Shown piece by piece: positions 1 to 11,984 of a DNA stretch of 62,000 nucleotides. The DNA is from Cristatella mucedo (taxonomy: Eukaryota > Bryozoa > Phylactolaemata > Cristatellidae), in assembly GCA_009760855.2 (NCBI GenBank), contig WPIO01000068.1, positions 1,077,501 to 1,139,500 on the forward strand, in the 5' to 3' direction. The notes under the pieces were generated by a model. That model was not told where the DNA came from. It made no database searches and saw nothing but the letters and a program-made list of their open reading frames with translations. Every line of letters begins with the position of its first letter. Position 1 is the stretch's first letter. Made by a program: the position numbers and the translations under genes.

Positions 1-196
1 CGGAGTTTGAATGCAGCTGCCACAGACAGTGTTGAAAACTACGGGGTAGAAGACTACATCTGGGGGTCGGTTCGCAAAAGTGATTAACAGTACAGTCGCT
101 AATCTTGAAGAGCTACTCACTTGTTCAATTCAGTTGCCGTTTATGAATAAAAACAGTATAAATAAATACAATTTAATTCTGGTGCATTTGCAATGT
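1..196. other. Unassigned DNA
   Basis: No gene or repeat recognised. The stretch becomes A/T-rich just before a LINE-B tail begins on the minus strand. Confidence 0.4.
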
Positions 197-480
197 AATC
201 TATCTTCGTCTGTCCTCCACAAAGCCATAAAGACTATGTGGGTGTTACGAAGGAGATATATATAGCTTTGTATAGCTCGCTCACAGCCTAAGCGGCTTTC
301 GGTACGCATTCTGGGGTAGCCGACAGACTTCATCTCACGCAACAAAGAGAAAGTGGGAAGCAAAGCTGATTCATGAGAGCAGTTGTGGTAGTGAGTAACA
401 CGGAAGTAGCAGCTCAGGACCGCTGAAAAGGATGCGCCATAGTCGGCAGCAGGAGAGTGATTGTCTAGTGGATCGCTGCT
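197..480 (-). mobile_element. LINE-B 3' fragment
   Basis: Read on the minus strand this matches the 3' end of LINE-B seen at 59440-59700. Shared marks are the stretch encoding ETKSVGYR-like and MRTESRLGCE-like residues, the CTCCACAAAG box and the terminal AATGTA. It is a 5'-truncated copy of a few hundred bases containing only the end of the reading frame and 3' UTR. The open frames across it on both strands are shadows of the repeat. Confidence 0.8.
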
Positions 481-1226
481 GCTTTGTGGCGTGCCGCGAT
501 GACTTACTAGGCAAATATTGTATGGCCACTCCGGCCGCTCCTGTGAAAGGCTTTAGCTCCAGCTCAGACTTTGGCTCGCTGCCCTGGATGTATCAGTGCA
601 GGATGAATTGCTGCCTCTGCAGCAAATGTAAAGGGCCTAGAAATTTGAAAAAATCAGAAATTAGATTGAGTTCTCTGAGCGCGCTATATATCGAATGTAT
701 TGCTACGACGATGATGCTGATTATTGCTATCTCTGTAGGCCCGCTCAGCCCCTCCATTTCCCCACGCTCACCCCTGCCAATGTGGAGCTATCACCGTGGT
801 AGCTGCTCGTCGACAGCCAAAGCCTTGACGTCTCCGGGTGCTTAGGCCCAGTACAATTATCGCGGCATTTTCAAACAAATGGCGGACTCTTTTGACAGGA
901 GAGTCGGATTCTGTCTGCCGGATGTTCGCTGCCGTGAAGAAAGCACCAGTCTCTATAACTTGGCGGTCATACACTTTTTCGCGAGAATGTGAAGCTTTTC
1001 GGCGGCGGCGGCGCGCCGCTCGAAAGCCCTTTCACAGGTCTTGAAATGAGCAACCTCTTATTTGGAGAGTCCGAGTCGGCGGCCCTAAAGCACCTGCGGG
1101 CCCCAAGCAGGGGCCGTCTCTAACACTGTTGGCTTTTGCTCTGCTGAAGCTCGGGTGAGAGCGAAGCGCACTGGAGGAGCAAGGAGTTCGGATATGGAGG
1201 TTGATTCAACCAAGAGTGAAGCGACC

Positions 1227-1228
<2 letters not shown>
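481..1228. other. Unassigned DNA
   Basis: A 137-codon frame (432-845, plus) begins inside the LINE-B fragment and has no recognisable domain. I see nothing else that supports a gene. Confidence 0.35.
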
Positions 1229-1284
<56 letters not shown>

Positions 1285-1372
1285 AGGGAGGGAGGGAGGG
1301 AGGGAGAGGGAGGGAGGGAGAGGGAGGGAGGGAGAGAGGGAGAGGGATATAGAAAAGGAGAGAGAGAGAGAT

Positions 1373-1444
<72 letters not shown>
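1229..1444. repeat. (GA)n / (GGGA)n microsatellite
   Basis: Compound purine microsatellite: (GA)n, then (GGGA)n from about 1278 to 1343, then (GA)n again from about 1379. The long minus-strand frame made of S and L residues is a translation of this repeat. Confidence 0.98.
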
Positions 1445-1448
<4 letters not shown>

Positions 1449-1975
1449 GGATCTTGAAGTAATGTGGCGACGATGGTAGAGGTAGATCGAGAGCCGTTGG
1501 AGCTCAGAAAGAAGTTAGGTGCTGAGGCAGCCACATTGCTGACTGGTGTCACTGATGATCGACCATGCGGGTTGCCAAGTTTTGCTGTAGTTGTGAACAA
1601 TTAAAAGTGCACAGTGGGTCCCGAATAAAGGAAATAGCAGCAGCGATGCCTTGAACGAGTCCGATAAATGTCTAGAAGGAGTGATCTAGTTTGGCCGCCG
1701 AACTCTTGTCTAAGCCCGCGGTGATTTCGGCGACATCCCTCAGCTGAAAGTAGGCTGACTTAGCAATTAAGGCAAGTTGCTCTCATTCATTGAAAATTCG
1801 TTATGGAATTGCACGCCCACATTACGAATAGACGTCTCTGGAGTGATTATAGAAGAAAGAATCTTGAGGGTGAAGTCTTACAACATTACGTCGACACCTG
1901 CTCTATCCAAAACGATCAGGATGGTCTCATTGTCCTAAGAATTTCGGCTTAAATAATTTAATAGCCACCCTTTGT
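1445..1975. other. Unassigned DNA
   Basis: No gene, RNA or repeat recognised between the purine tract and the following pyrimidine-rich tract. Confidence 0.35.
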
Positions 1976-2196
1976 CTTATCACTTTCCCCCTCACTTCTA
2001 ACCCCTCTTGCTCTGCTGTTCTCTCGCTTTCTACATCTCGCTCCATCTGTTCGCCCCCTGTTGCTCTGTCTGTGAGTGGTTTAGTCAATTTGTTCTGTCA
2101 CATTCCTCGCTCTGCTTCCTGTTCGTCTCTCTCCCTCATTCTCTCTTTTTTCTCTCTGTCTTTTTCACTCTCCCTCTCTCTCTCTCCCTCTTTCTC

Positions 2197-2231
<35 letters not shown>

Positions 2232-2320
2232 TTCTCTCTCTCTCTGTGTGCCTCCCTGCGTTCTGTTTCTGTCTGCGTCTTCATCTCTCTATCCTCTCTC
2301 GCTCGCTCACTCTCTAGTGG
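1976..2320. repeat. Pyrimidine-rich tract with (CTGT)n
   Basis: Imperfect CT-rich low-complexity sequence with a (CTGT)n core near 2199-2226. The overlapping S/L/V/C-rich frames are repeat translations. Confidence 0.9.
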
Positions 2321-2616
2321 CCCCTGCGACGACTTAATTCGCGATTGCTCGACATCTGACCTCATTACTACCGGGCGAGCGCCGCGCGAGAGGGGATTAC
2401 ATTAGGAAAGCAGCTTGAAGCACTGCGTAGCGCTACGTTCGGAAGCGCACCGGCGACCAAGTCCTGAGCAGCAGCGGCGCGGCGGCGGCGACGCTATTGA
2501 GGCACTACTCGCTTCATTGCTCCTGGAACCAGCGCGCTCGGTCGGTAGAAAGTAGCTTCGCTTCCGCTGCGGAAGAAGCTTTCCTGTGAAGCGAGGCTGC
2601 TTCGCGACCCACGCAA

Positions 2617-2763
2617 CACGTTTCGGCCCTTGCCGTAGACACGCCGAATCACTAGCGGGGGGGGGGGGAGGGGGAGGTAGGGCCGGCCGGCAGCACGTTT
2701 CGGCCCTTGCCGTAGACACGCCGAATCACTAGCGGGGGGGGGGGAGGTAGGGCCGGCCGGCAG
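2617..2763. repeat. Tandem duplication of about 70-77 bp with poly-G
   Basis: Two adjacent copies (2617-2693 and 2694-2763) both begin CACGTTTCGGCCCTTGCCGT, pass through a run of 9-12 G and end GGCCGGCCGG. They differ mainly in the length of the G-rich part. Confidence 0.93.
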
Positions 2764-3150
2764 CAGCGCGTGGACGCATGCCCACCGGGCTGTCGGACGG
2801 AGCCGTCCGCACGCTCCCAGTCCGAGGCGGCTCCTATTCAAGGTCACCATCCAAGGTCATCGTCATCTCAGACACGACAGCCTTGGTTAGCACTCATTGG
2901 GACCGCACGAAGAGAGACCTGCGAGACCACGAACCGGAGAACGGGCTCCTGCAAACGAAGCTGCGAACGAAGCCGCCGCAGCGAAGTAATTCCTGATCGC
3001 TGGGCAGCGGACCGATCTGGGCACGCGCTGCCGGAAGCGCGCGAGAGTGGTCACTCGCTGCACCAGCAACTGCACGAGCGAGAGTTTTAGCAGAGTCGCT
3101 GAGTAGCGTAAATTCATTCGTCTCCGTCTGCAAGTCCTCAAAGCCGCGAA
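2764..3150. other. Unassigned G/C-rich DNA
   Basis: Several overlapping short frames (for example 2770-3090 plus and 2887-3141 minus), none with a recognisable motif. High G+C explains the lack of stops. Confidence 0.35.
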
Positions 3151-3152
3151 GA

Positions 3153-3530
3153 ATAAGTGGGTGTAGTGCGCGAGAGTTTTCTACTACGTCCTCAAATCAC
3201 TGCCGGCTTTTGGTACGCATTCGGCCGCCAGCAGCCTTCATCTCGCGCAGCCTAGAGATAGATAGCGCGAGAAGCGTTGCTGAGCAATTAGAGCAGTTGA
3301 GGTGCTGAGCAGCTTAGACGTAGCAGCTCAGGACGGCTTGAGAAAATGTGGAATAGTCGGCAGCAGGAAAGTAGATGTCGTTGCGTAAGAATTGTGGAAG
3401 CTTGTGCTCCGCAGTCTGAGACCAGCAGAGCACAAGCTTCTGTCGCCAACAGTCTCTTAGCGGGGGCGGGCGGGTGGTGCAGCTAATTCATTGTCAATAC
3501 AGGATCTAAGAACTAGAGGAGGCTGAAACT
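3153..3530 (-). mobile_element. LINE-B 3' fragment
   Basis: Diverged minus-strand copy of the LINE-B 3' end. It retains GTACGCATTCGG, AGCAGCTCAGGACGGC, GTTGCGTAAGAATTGTGGAA and CTTCTGTCGCCAAC in the order found in the other copies. Confidence 0.75.
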
Positions 3531-4258
3531 AGCGTTTAACCGCGAGATTCAAGAGGCTGCGCCAGTGCGGCTGCTGGCGGCGGCCGACAGGACTTTGTGG
3601 AGCTGCAGCGAGCATGCTTTGCATTTGCCGGCAGACTGCTACTACAGGTCCGGGTACTGGCTGGTCTATTTAATGACGGCTTAATTCTGTGAAGGAAACT
3701 ATTATTAACTGCGCGACGCCGATTAAGGGGCTTGCATGCATTCAGCCGACCCGGCAGACGCGGGGCTTGCGAATTTTCACGGAACCGGAAGTAGCGGCCG
3801 ACGGCCGACCTTTCGCATCTTGATGAGGCACAGCGAGCGAGCGAGCAACTGTCATAACGAGTGATAAACAGCGTTTCAAACTTGTGGCTCGTAGGCTATA
3901 TAGCCGAGTGGCTGATAGGACGAACGCTGGATGCAGAGAGGTTCTAACTGACACACCGAAGACTGCCCGCCGGTAGGTTTTGACTAATGGCGACATCGCG
4001 CCTTATGCTAAGCAGGTCCGGTTTTGAGCAGCGTAGGCGAGGACAGCTATGCACAGTCATATCGAAGATAGCAGCGTAATACTCAAATGTATTTCGAAGA
4101 ATTCAGAGCGCGTGCGCTGTCCATCTCGACCTAGACTTCCGTTGTTTTGAGAGCGGTCTGGTCCGAGGTATGCCCTTAGGGAGAATCTATTAGGAACGGT
4201 CGATACCATATCACGATTTTAGCGCAAGCCTTATCCCGAGAACTTATAAACACGTCTT
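3531..4258. other. Unassigned DNA
   Basis: No feature recognised. The minus-strand 84-codon frame at 3742-3996 has no identifiable domain. Confidence 0.35.
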
Positions 4259-4421
4259 ATCTGATTTAACAGCCTCTTTTGTATAGCGGAGCAGAAGAGC
4301 CTTATCGGCGATCAACGCCGCTTGCAGTTGGCCATAAGGAATCACTCAACTGCAGGATTCGAACCCACGATACCTCGGTCGTGAAGAGAGAGCACCATAC
4401 CTCGTGGGCTGTCACTGCCCA
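4259..4421 (-). mobile_element. SINE-1 (tRNA-derived) copy
   Basis: On the minus strand it has a tRNA-like head (GTGGGTTCGAATCCTGCAG, a Pol III B-box with the GGTTCGAATCC core) followed by a body ending in GAGGCTGTTAAATCAG. About a dozen copies lie in this window. Head and tail order identifies a tRNA-derived SINE rather than a tRNA gene. Confidence 0.82.
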
Positions 4422-4499
4422 GTGACTCGGTAAAAATTCTCATCTGACCGCGAGTCTTACGCCGAGTGCGGGCGGCTCCAGCGGCTCATCTCATCTCAC

Positions 4500-4722
4500 G
4501 GCCGTGCTGGTTTGGTCCAGCGTTTTAATGCGCTCGGCTCGACCAATGTCTGGCCGAGGTCGTGGGCTCGAGCCCCGAGGCATATGTGAAGTGCCTGAAT
4601 AGAGCGCTCGGCTCGACCAATGTCTGGCCGAGGTCGTGGGCTCGAGCCCCGAGGCATATGTGAAGTGCCTGAATAGAGATTAAGTGGGGCGCTATACAAA
4701 TGAATTATTTTATTATTATCTA
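4500..4722 (+). mobile_element. SINE-2 copy with internal 74-bp duplication
   Basis: A tRNA-like head (TGGTTTGGTCCAGCG as A-box-like sequence, GGGCTCGAGCCC as B-box-like sequence) is followed by a tail, GAAGTGCCTGAATAGAGATT then GGGGCGCTATACAAATGAAT, and an ATT-rich end. The tail resembles the LINE-A 3' terminus. A 74-bp unit covering the B-box is exactly duplicated (4531-4604 and 4605-4678), so this copy has two B-boxes. Confidence 0.8.
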
Positions 4723-5345
4723 TCTGGCACCGACGCTCCACCGCCGTTCGCTCCGCGGGCTCCCCAGCGGTCGCCATGCCTATTTTAAAGGGACATCGTC
4801 TTTCCTGCGTTTCCACTCCGGTCACATTTACGTTGACAGGGTCGCTTAGCTGGAGCGCTGCGCTGGCGCGGAGTGCTGTCTAGTGACTGTACAGAAGTCG
4901 CCGTAACCTAGCGACCAATTAGTTTGGTTATTCGCCGATGAAGAGTACCGAAGTCGTCTGCAGCGGGACCGAGTAGGCAATGGCTGGCTGTCTGTCTGTC
5001 GGAGTGAGGACACTCTCTCACATTCAAGGAGCCTCCGAGTTGAATAATCCGCCTGCGTACGAGGTCATTTCCATTCCTATATTAACTCGCGCACGGCGTT
5101 GGAAATGTTTCTGGACAAGAAAGAGACCAACTGGTCGAAGCGTCCAAATAGAAAAGTGCCCGCTTGGCTGAGCGGACGCCCGTAACGCTGCTCTGCGGGC
5201 TGTCGAAGCCGAAGCCCAGTCTGTCTTTCCCTCCGTCTGCTGAGGTTGGCACACCGGCCCACCGATGACGCACTGTGTCAGTCGGATTTAGATAGCATCC
5301 GGCGCCTAACGGCTTGGTAGAATCAAGGATATGGCACGGCTATCA
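4723..5345. other. Unassigned DNA
   Basis: Only short unrecognised frames; no RNA or repeat seen. Confidence 0.35.
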
Positions 5346-6782
<1,437 letters not shown>

Positions 6783-7030
6783 TATGCATCTCCCTCTCTA
6801 ACTCCACAGAGCCACACAGACTAAGGGGGTGTTGTATTAGAGAGTTTTTTTAAAGCCACTAAAGCCTAAGCGGCTTTCCTCACGCATTCTGCAGCCGACA
6901 GACTTTATCTCGCGAAACCGAAAAACGCGAGAATCTTAGCTGCGCCAGGAGAGCGCGAAAGGTAGTGAGCAGCATGGAAGTAGCAGCTCAGGACGGCTGA
7001 AAAGGATACGCGTGGTCGGTTGCTGAATTG
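6783..7030 (-). mobile_element. LINE-B 3' fragment (diverged)
   Basis: A minus-strand copy of the LINE-B end with internal differences. CCTAAGCGGCTTTC, ACGCATTC and AGCATGGAAGTAGCAGCTCAGGA mark the family. Confidence 0.72.
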
Positions 7031-7689
7031 GCATGCATACCGTATGGACAAAGGCATTTCAGCTCTCTTTACTATTCGCGGTAACTTGACTGTTCCTCAT
7101 TTTTCGAAAGTCTGCCCTGAATGTAGGCTTCTAAGAGACGTTGGACGCTGGATATTGTTTATAATTCCCCACGGACTGTCTAACTGAAATATGAGCAGAC
7201 AAGACTGTATTGCTGAGGCAATGCTAGAAATGAGCATTATAAGTCGAAGTTGTGCACTTGTTCGTGACGCGGTGTCACGGATGTCTGCTCCTCCCTGTGT
7301 GGTGTGCATTAATCTCGTTCTATTACGAAATCGCTTCACTTGGATTTATATTTCAGATAGATACATTACTAGAACTCTGGAGTTAAACAGCGTCAGCCTG
7401 TCTTCTGCCAAGTGTAATGCTGAAGACCTGAACGTCTGCAAAGCCGAGGATTCTGGAAACGTAGTGGATCCCAACTCGTTGGTGGGACGGCTGCTGGCCA
7501 CGAACATGAGGCCGGGATAGCTTCAACGGCTACTTTAGAGTAGGCGTATGAATGGCTCGTTAGCCACTTTTTTTTAAAGCTGTACGAGGTGCCAAAGCTG
7601 CACATACCATACCGCACCGACTAGCCTGCAATAGTCGGCTGCGCTGGGTTTGCATGCATGCTTGGGTTTGCATGATTTCACCAAGGATT
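7031..7689. other. Unassigned DNA
   Basis: The 109-codon plus frame (7191-7520) has no recognisable motif. No repeat match seen. Confidence 0.35.
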
Positions 7690-7900
7690 TTCACCTTAAT
7701 TTAAGGAAGCGGCAACGAAACGGCGACTAGCCAGACTATGAATGCTGAGATATTATTCACGGTTCCTGAATTATAATGGCTAGGAGTCGGCTAAGTCATG
7801 ATGCATGTTTAGGCGGCATAACAGCCGAACCCATATATTAGTCAATCAGTTGAGCTTGAGACTTTAAGACTTTAAGGCAGTTGTTCCGATCGATACCTTG
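7690..7900 (+). repeat. Dispersed repeat family D
   Basis: Shares GCAACGAAACGG-like sequence, then AATGCTGAGATATTATTC, CTGAATTATAATGG and CAGTTGAGCT with 55745-55985, in the same order and with similar spacing. Parts recur inverted near 23395-23440. The nature of the element is unknown; no coding potential is visible. Confidence 0.6.
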
Positions 7901-7965
7901 TCAGGCGGTTGAGAGATGCTCTGGGCGTCGAGAACAGTTAATGCTGGACTTTAATGTATGTATTA

Positions 7966-8118
7966 GCTGATTGGACGGCCTCATTTTTTATGACGACGTA
8001 AGAGCGTTAACGGCTATCACCGCCGCTTGCACTTGGCAATAAGGAATCGCTCTCTGCAAGGTTCGAACCCGCGACCTCGGTCGTTAAGAGCGAGCCCCTT
8101 GCCTCCTGGACTATTGCG
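7966..8118 (-). mobile_element. SINE-1 copy
   Basis: Minus-strand copy with the B-box-like CGCGGGTTCGAACC and the CGGCTATCACCGCCGCTTGC body (as read on the plus strand). The tail is diverged. Confidence 0.8.
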
Positions 8119-8164
8119 TATTATCCGCGGCGTTCGAATATACTCTACTACGCTATGGATAGAG

Positions 8165-8415
8165 ATTGGTTACTAAGGTAAGGGGCGCTCGTCGTTGCCG
8201 CCTGCGTGCTCTACGTGCCACGGTCGGCATAGCTGTGCGCATTGGCACTGCCCCTGCAAGTGCCTTGCCTTGATTGCGAGGCTCAGCGGCGCCGCCAATA
8301 TGTTTCACTAGTCGGCCAACAGGGGCTGGCGCCGTTACGAGCGCTGACTTTGTGGCCTAGTTCTGACAGGACGTGGAGACCGCACGCCACGTCTGCAACA
8401 ACTGCTTGCTTGCCC
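8165..8415 (+). repeat. Dispersed repeat family E
   Basis: Matches 55380-55620 through GGGCGCT, CTGCGTGCTC/CTGCGTGCGTG, GCATTGG, CTGACAGGACGTGGA/CTGTCCGGACGTGGA and a following CGC-rich stretch. Further copies lie at 19235-19730 (split) and 21510-21625 (inverted). No protein domain recognised. Confidence 0.55.
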
Positions 8416-9650
8416 TCGCTGCATCGGTGGCAGCACGGCTGCGCGTGTCTCCTGGGTCAGAGAGCGCTGAAAGCGGCGCTCGGTGGCCTCGTCTAAGGAG
8501 CTGTGGGTCGCACGAGACCGTGCTCACTTCTGAAGGTTCGCGGCCGGGGCACTTCGGAGCTGTGGTTGTGGCACTTCGGAATGTTTCGCCTGAGTCTGAA
8601 CGCGTCGCGGCGGCGAGCTGCTAAGCAGGAGGAGTGGCGTGACACGCATGGCGGCGCTCGCTGCAGCAGCGGCCTGTCGCTCCTGCAGCTGTCGCACAAA
8701 TCCGATTTCCAAATTCCAGGAGAGCAGCCCTATTACAGGGGTCCCGGACTTCACGAGTTTCGCAATGTCACGTAGCGCGAAATGGAGCTAGCCATTTCGC
8801 GACTGTGGCTACCGGAAGACCTGCGACCGGAAGAACGCCTGCCAGATTCTATCCAAAATCCTGCATCGGGGCAAAATTATCAATAGGACGTGCCTAGTTA
8901 CAGAGAAGGGCAGCAAAAATTCGCAGGAGTGGCGTAGCATGGAACGGAACGTCACGGCGGATTCGTTTTTGAATTCCACACCAGGCATGCCTGCGAGCAA
9001 GCCTTTTTTACCCCGTAGTAGTAGACCGGAGCGTTTCACGGGGTGGACGGGATTCAGGGAGCCTACAGGTTTGCCCGATCTGCTAGCCGAGCTCGCAAGT
9101 TGTGTGACGCCCATGAAATCATCCTGGTAAACGTGCGAGAGCATTTAATTATATGTAAGGATCCACCCTGGCTGGCAATGCCAACAGCTTGAGCTGATTT
9201 TTGAAGAGCTTGGAGCTAAACTGAGTCCCTAGTACAATCACAGACCAGTGAGGCCCAGGCGAGATGGTAGGTGCTCAAGAATGAATATGGTAGGAAATAA
9301 ATATGGAGTCGAGATGGTAGGACTTTGAAAAAATGGAATTAAAGGCTGCACAAAGATCCAGCAGAACTAGGGGAGATGCTGGCCTAATTCAGCATTGCTT
9401 AAAAACTCATTATACGTTCGTGGAGTAAGTATCTCTATTGCTTGATTGGAACTTAATAGCTGAGTTTGAAGTTTTGATAGAAGAGCTTAGCTGGTCTTTT
9501 ACTAATCCTACCAGTATCTTTCAAAGAAATGACGATAACTACTGGATGAAAGCGGCTGAAGTTCTCTGGTCCATCTTTGATTTCTGCCGCCTTCCTCGGA
9601 TTTAACCAGGCTTTGTGTGTCTCAGTTTGTCTCTGTTTGTGTGTCAAGTG
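8416..9650. other. Unassigned DNA
   Basis: Several short overlapping frames without domains. No repeat family recognised except possible low-level extensions of family E. Confidence 0.35.
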
Positions 9651-9654
9651 CTCG

Positions 9655-9752
9655 CCTATGATGACCGAGGTCGTGGGCTCGAGAAGTGCGGCACATTTAA
9701 AGCGCCTGGATTGAGATTAACTTCTCTGAGAGTGCTATAAAAATGAATATGT
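9655..9752 (+). mobile_element. SINE-2 fragment
   Basis: Starts in the B-box region (CCGAGGTCGTGGGCTCGAG) and continues into the LINE-A-like tail AAGCGCCTGGATTGAGATTA, TCTCTGAGAGTGCTATAAAA, ATGAAT. Confidence 0.7.
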
Positions 9753-9849
9753 ATTTAAACAAGAGCCGCACAGCATTACTTAAAGGAGGCTGAGAAAAGA
9801 CCTGAGGCTGAGGACATATTTATTCAGTTTGCTATGCTGTGCAGCAGCA

Positions 9850-10140
9850 ACTCGATCCACGTCACACTAAGAACATCTACTCTCCAACTGCCGACTATGG
9901 CACATCTTTTTCAGCGGTCCTGAACTGCTACTTCTATGCTACTCACTACCTCAACTGCTCTCCTAACTCTGCTATGCTTCCCACTTTCTCTTTGTTCCGT
10001 GAGACGAAGTCTGTTGGGTACCGAATGCGTACCGAAAGCCACTTAGTCTGTGAGTGCGCTATACAAAACTCTCCTGCGTGACACCCACATAGTCTTTGTG
10101 ACTTTGTGGAGTTACTGACGGAGATACATACATAGAACAC
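9850..10140 (+). mobile_element. LINE-B 3' fragment
   Basis: Plus-strand copy of the last part of LINE-B, containing CTCTCCAACTGCCGACTATG, TTTTCAGCGGTCCTGA, CCCACTTTCTCTTTGTTCCG and GTACCGAATGCGTACC. It is 5'-truncated and lacks any reverse transcriptase region. Confidence 0.85.
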
Positions 10141-10329
10141 TAAGAAAGGGGTCAAGAGAGCTAGTATTCTTCTTCGACTAGAAGATTAACTTTGAGGTGA
10201 GGATCACTAATGGCAGACTTTATGTTGGACATTGAGGTAAAACGAGAAATCAAGCCGACACAGAAGCAAAAAAACACAAGTCTGCTTGATCGCAACAAAG
10301 ATCGACAGGTCTGCTCCGTGACGGGTAGA

Positions 10330-10800
10330 GGAGAAGACGATAGTCGAAAAAAGCACTGCCGGATTGTGCATCTTCGACACCACTGTCTTTGTTTTAGAAG
10401 CTAGCCTTGACCTTAGCTAGACGGTTCGGTACGACCCAGATCGCACCCCTCGTATGCAGTGGCGGAGCCGGGATTTCCGTCTAGGGAGCAAGGCCAGCAA
10501 GATATTCGTGTGGGGGGAGCCAGACCCGCGATTGATGAAAAATTGTAAAGCAAAATCCTCGTGCTTGCTAGTCATGAAATCAGCGGTGGCTCGTCAAGCA
10601 GAAGTCAGATATAGCGTCGTCGTTGGTGGGCGTCGAGGCGCGTATGAATCGGGGACGAACCAGATTGCTGAAGTTATGGGGCTTAGGGGGACAGGTGTCT
10701 CTTTGCTAAGCCCATCTCCGCCGCTTCTCGCATGCCAGTCGACGGAAGACAGTCTTGACGTTTTGCACGCTTTCCCCAGCTGTCATTGAATAGCCAAAGT
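10330..10800 (+). repeat. Dispersed repeat family C, split by a MITE
   Basis: GGATTGTGCATCT, TAGAAGCTAG, CTTGAC/CTTGGC, TACGACC and CTCGTATG also occur in this order at 21625-21770. In this copy a 270-bp insertion (10457-10726) separates CTCGTATG from the downstream matching CCAGTCGACGG. No coding function seen. Confidence 0.65.
10457..10726. mobile_element. hAT-type MITE, about 270 bp
   Basis: Begins CAGTGGCGGAGCCGGGATT and ends with a sequence whose reverse complement is AAGCGGCGGAGATGGGCTT: imperfect terminal inverted repeats, 14 of 19 matching. Flanks CTCGTATG (10449-10456) and CTCGCATG (10727-10734) form an 8-bp target duplication with one mismatch. An 8-bp duplication and CAG-type ends are typical of hAT elements. 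The related sequence at 21720 carries the same 8 bp once with no insertion. No transposase is encoded, so it is non-autonomous. Confidence 0.78.
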
Positions 10801-11087
10801 TATTATAACATTTGCAGCAAACCTTGGGCCATCTAGGTGAGTGTGGACAGTGTGCGTAATCAGAGGAGTTAATTCATCCAAAAAATAGGCACGTGTTGGG
10901 CTACAGCACTTCACTTGTGAGAGCGAAAAAAGGAAAGCAGAGAGCCACGAAGTTTGATATCCCTAGAATTTGTCTGTAACCGCGTGACCGCTCAAGCAGC
11001 TGTTACATCTGCAGAGTTGGACCCTTCCAAACGTTTAACTGGCAAGAGCGAAGCTCTCAGTATTTACCCACACATTCCTCTATAATA
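10801..11087. other. Unassigned DNA
   Basis: No feature recognised. Confidence 0.35.
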
Positions 11088-11420
11088 ACAGTAATTATAA
11101 TACATTTGTATATCACTCTCTGGGAACTTGATCTCTTTCCAAGCCCTGTTCATATGCTTTATTAAATCTTGGTCAAATGATTAGCGGTAACATTCACAAT
11201 CTCAACAAGCATATCACGGCTAGAGGTGACATGGAGAGCACAAACATGTAATATATGGTTAGTGTTAGCATGCAGTGTCTGCACGCATAAGCACACAAAG
11301 AACGAATCACAAGGACTCACTAAATGCCTTGATTAGCAAATGTTTTTTAAGCTTCTCTTTAAATGTTGCCAAGTTAGAGGATGTCGACACACCAGACGGG
11401 AGTGAGGCCCAGGCTTGCTT
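11088..11420 (-). mobile_element. LINE-A 3' fragment
   Basis: Minus-strand copy of the LINE-A 3' end. TTTGTATATCACTCTCTGGG is the terminal hairpin region; it is followed by the 3' UTR (GTGACATG, CATGCAGTGTCTGCACGCAT) and by the last codons of the reverse transcriptase frame (AAGCTTCTCTTTAAATGTTG). Truncated near 11420. Confidence 0.8.
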
Positions 11421-11812
11421 CATCCAACGGCTCAATACCACACTGCCCTGAGCTGCCCGTCTTCAACCCTCAAGAGAGGTATCATCGGTCTTTGCTAGAG
11501 ATTAGCAAGTCAGATAGCGAAGAATTTTTTGCGGATCCAGATTTCAACTTTGCAGATGCGGCTAAGGAGAGAAAGCCATACTTCCCACTCGAAAAGATCT
11601 CAAAGATCCGACCAGAGACCTTGGTATAATCAAGTCCAATGTTGAGCTTCTGATATCTGGACTCGACTAGTGGGAATTTTCAGGATGAAAGTGCGAAAGT
11701 AACAGATCAAAGAAAGCGTCAGTAACGTTTTTCCTAATTCTTCAGTCAGCAATATGGGCTGTGCTTTTGTAAAAAGGTGGTCGTTCTACTCGACGCTATA
11801 TGAATAATCTGT
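11421..11812. other. Unassigned DNA
   Basis: An 82-codon plus-strand frame (11381-11629) starts within the LINE-A fragment and runs on without a recognisable domain. I do not call it a gene. Confidence 0.35.
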
Positions 11813-11929
11813 AACAACCCGAGTGAATTCCGCCTATATACACAGAGTTCTAACAACCCGAGTGAATTCCGCCTATATACACAGAGTTCTAACAACCCGA
11901 GTGAATTCCGCCTATATATGCAGAGTTCA
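11813..11929. repeat. 39-bp tandem repeat, three copies
   Basis: Units at 11813-11851, 11852-11890 and 11891-11929 each start AACAACCCGAGTGAATTCCG. The first two are identical; the third diverges at its end. The block lies about 55 bp before the first recognisable LINE-A codons. Confidence 0.95.
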
Positions 11930-11984
11930 TTCAAGAGCTTCAAAGCTATGGTGCTTCATAATGTGAACAAGTACCCTATCTGCC

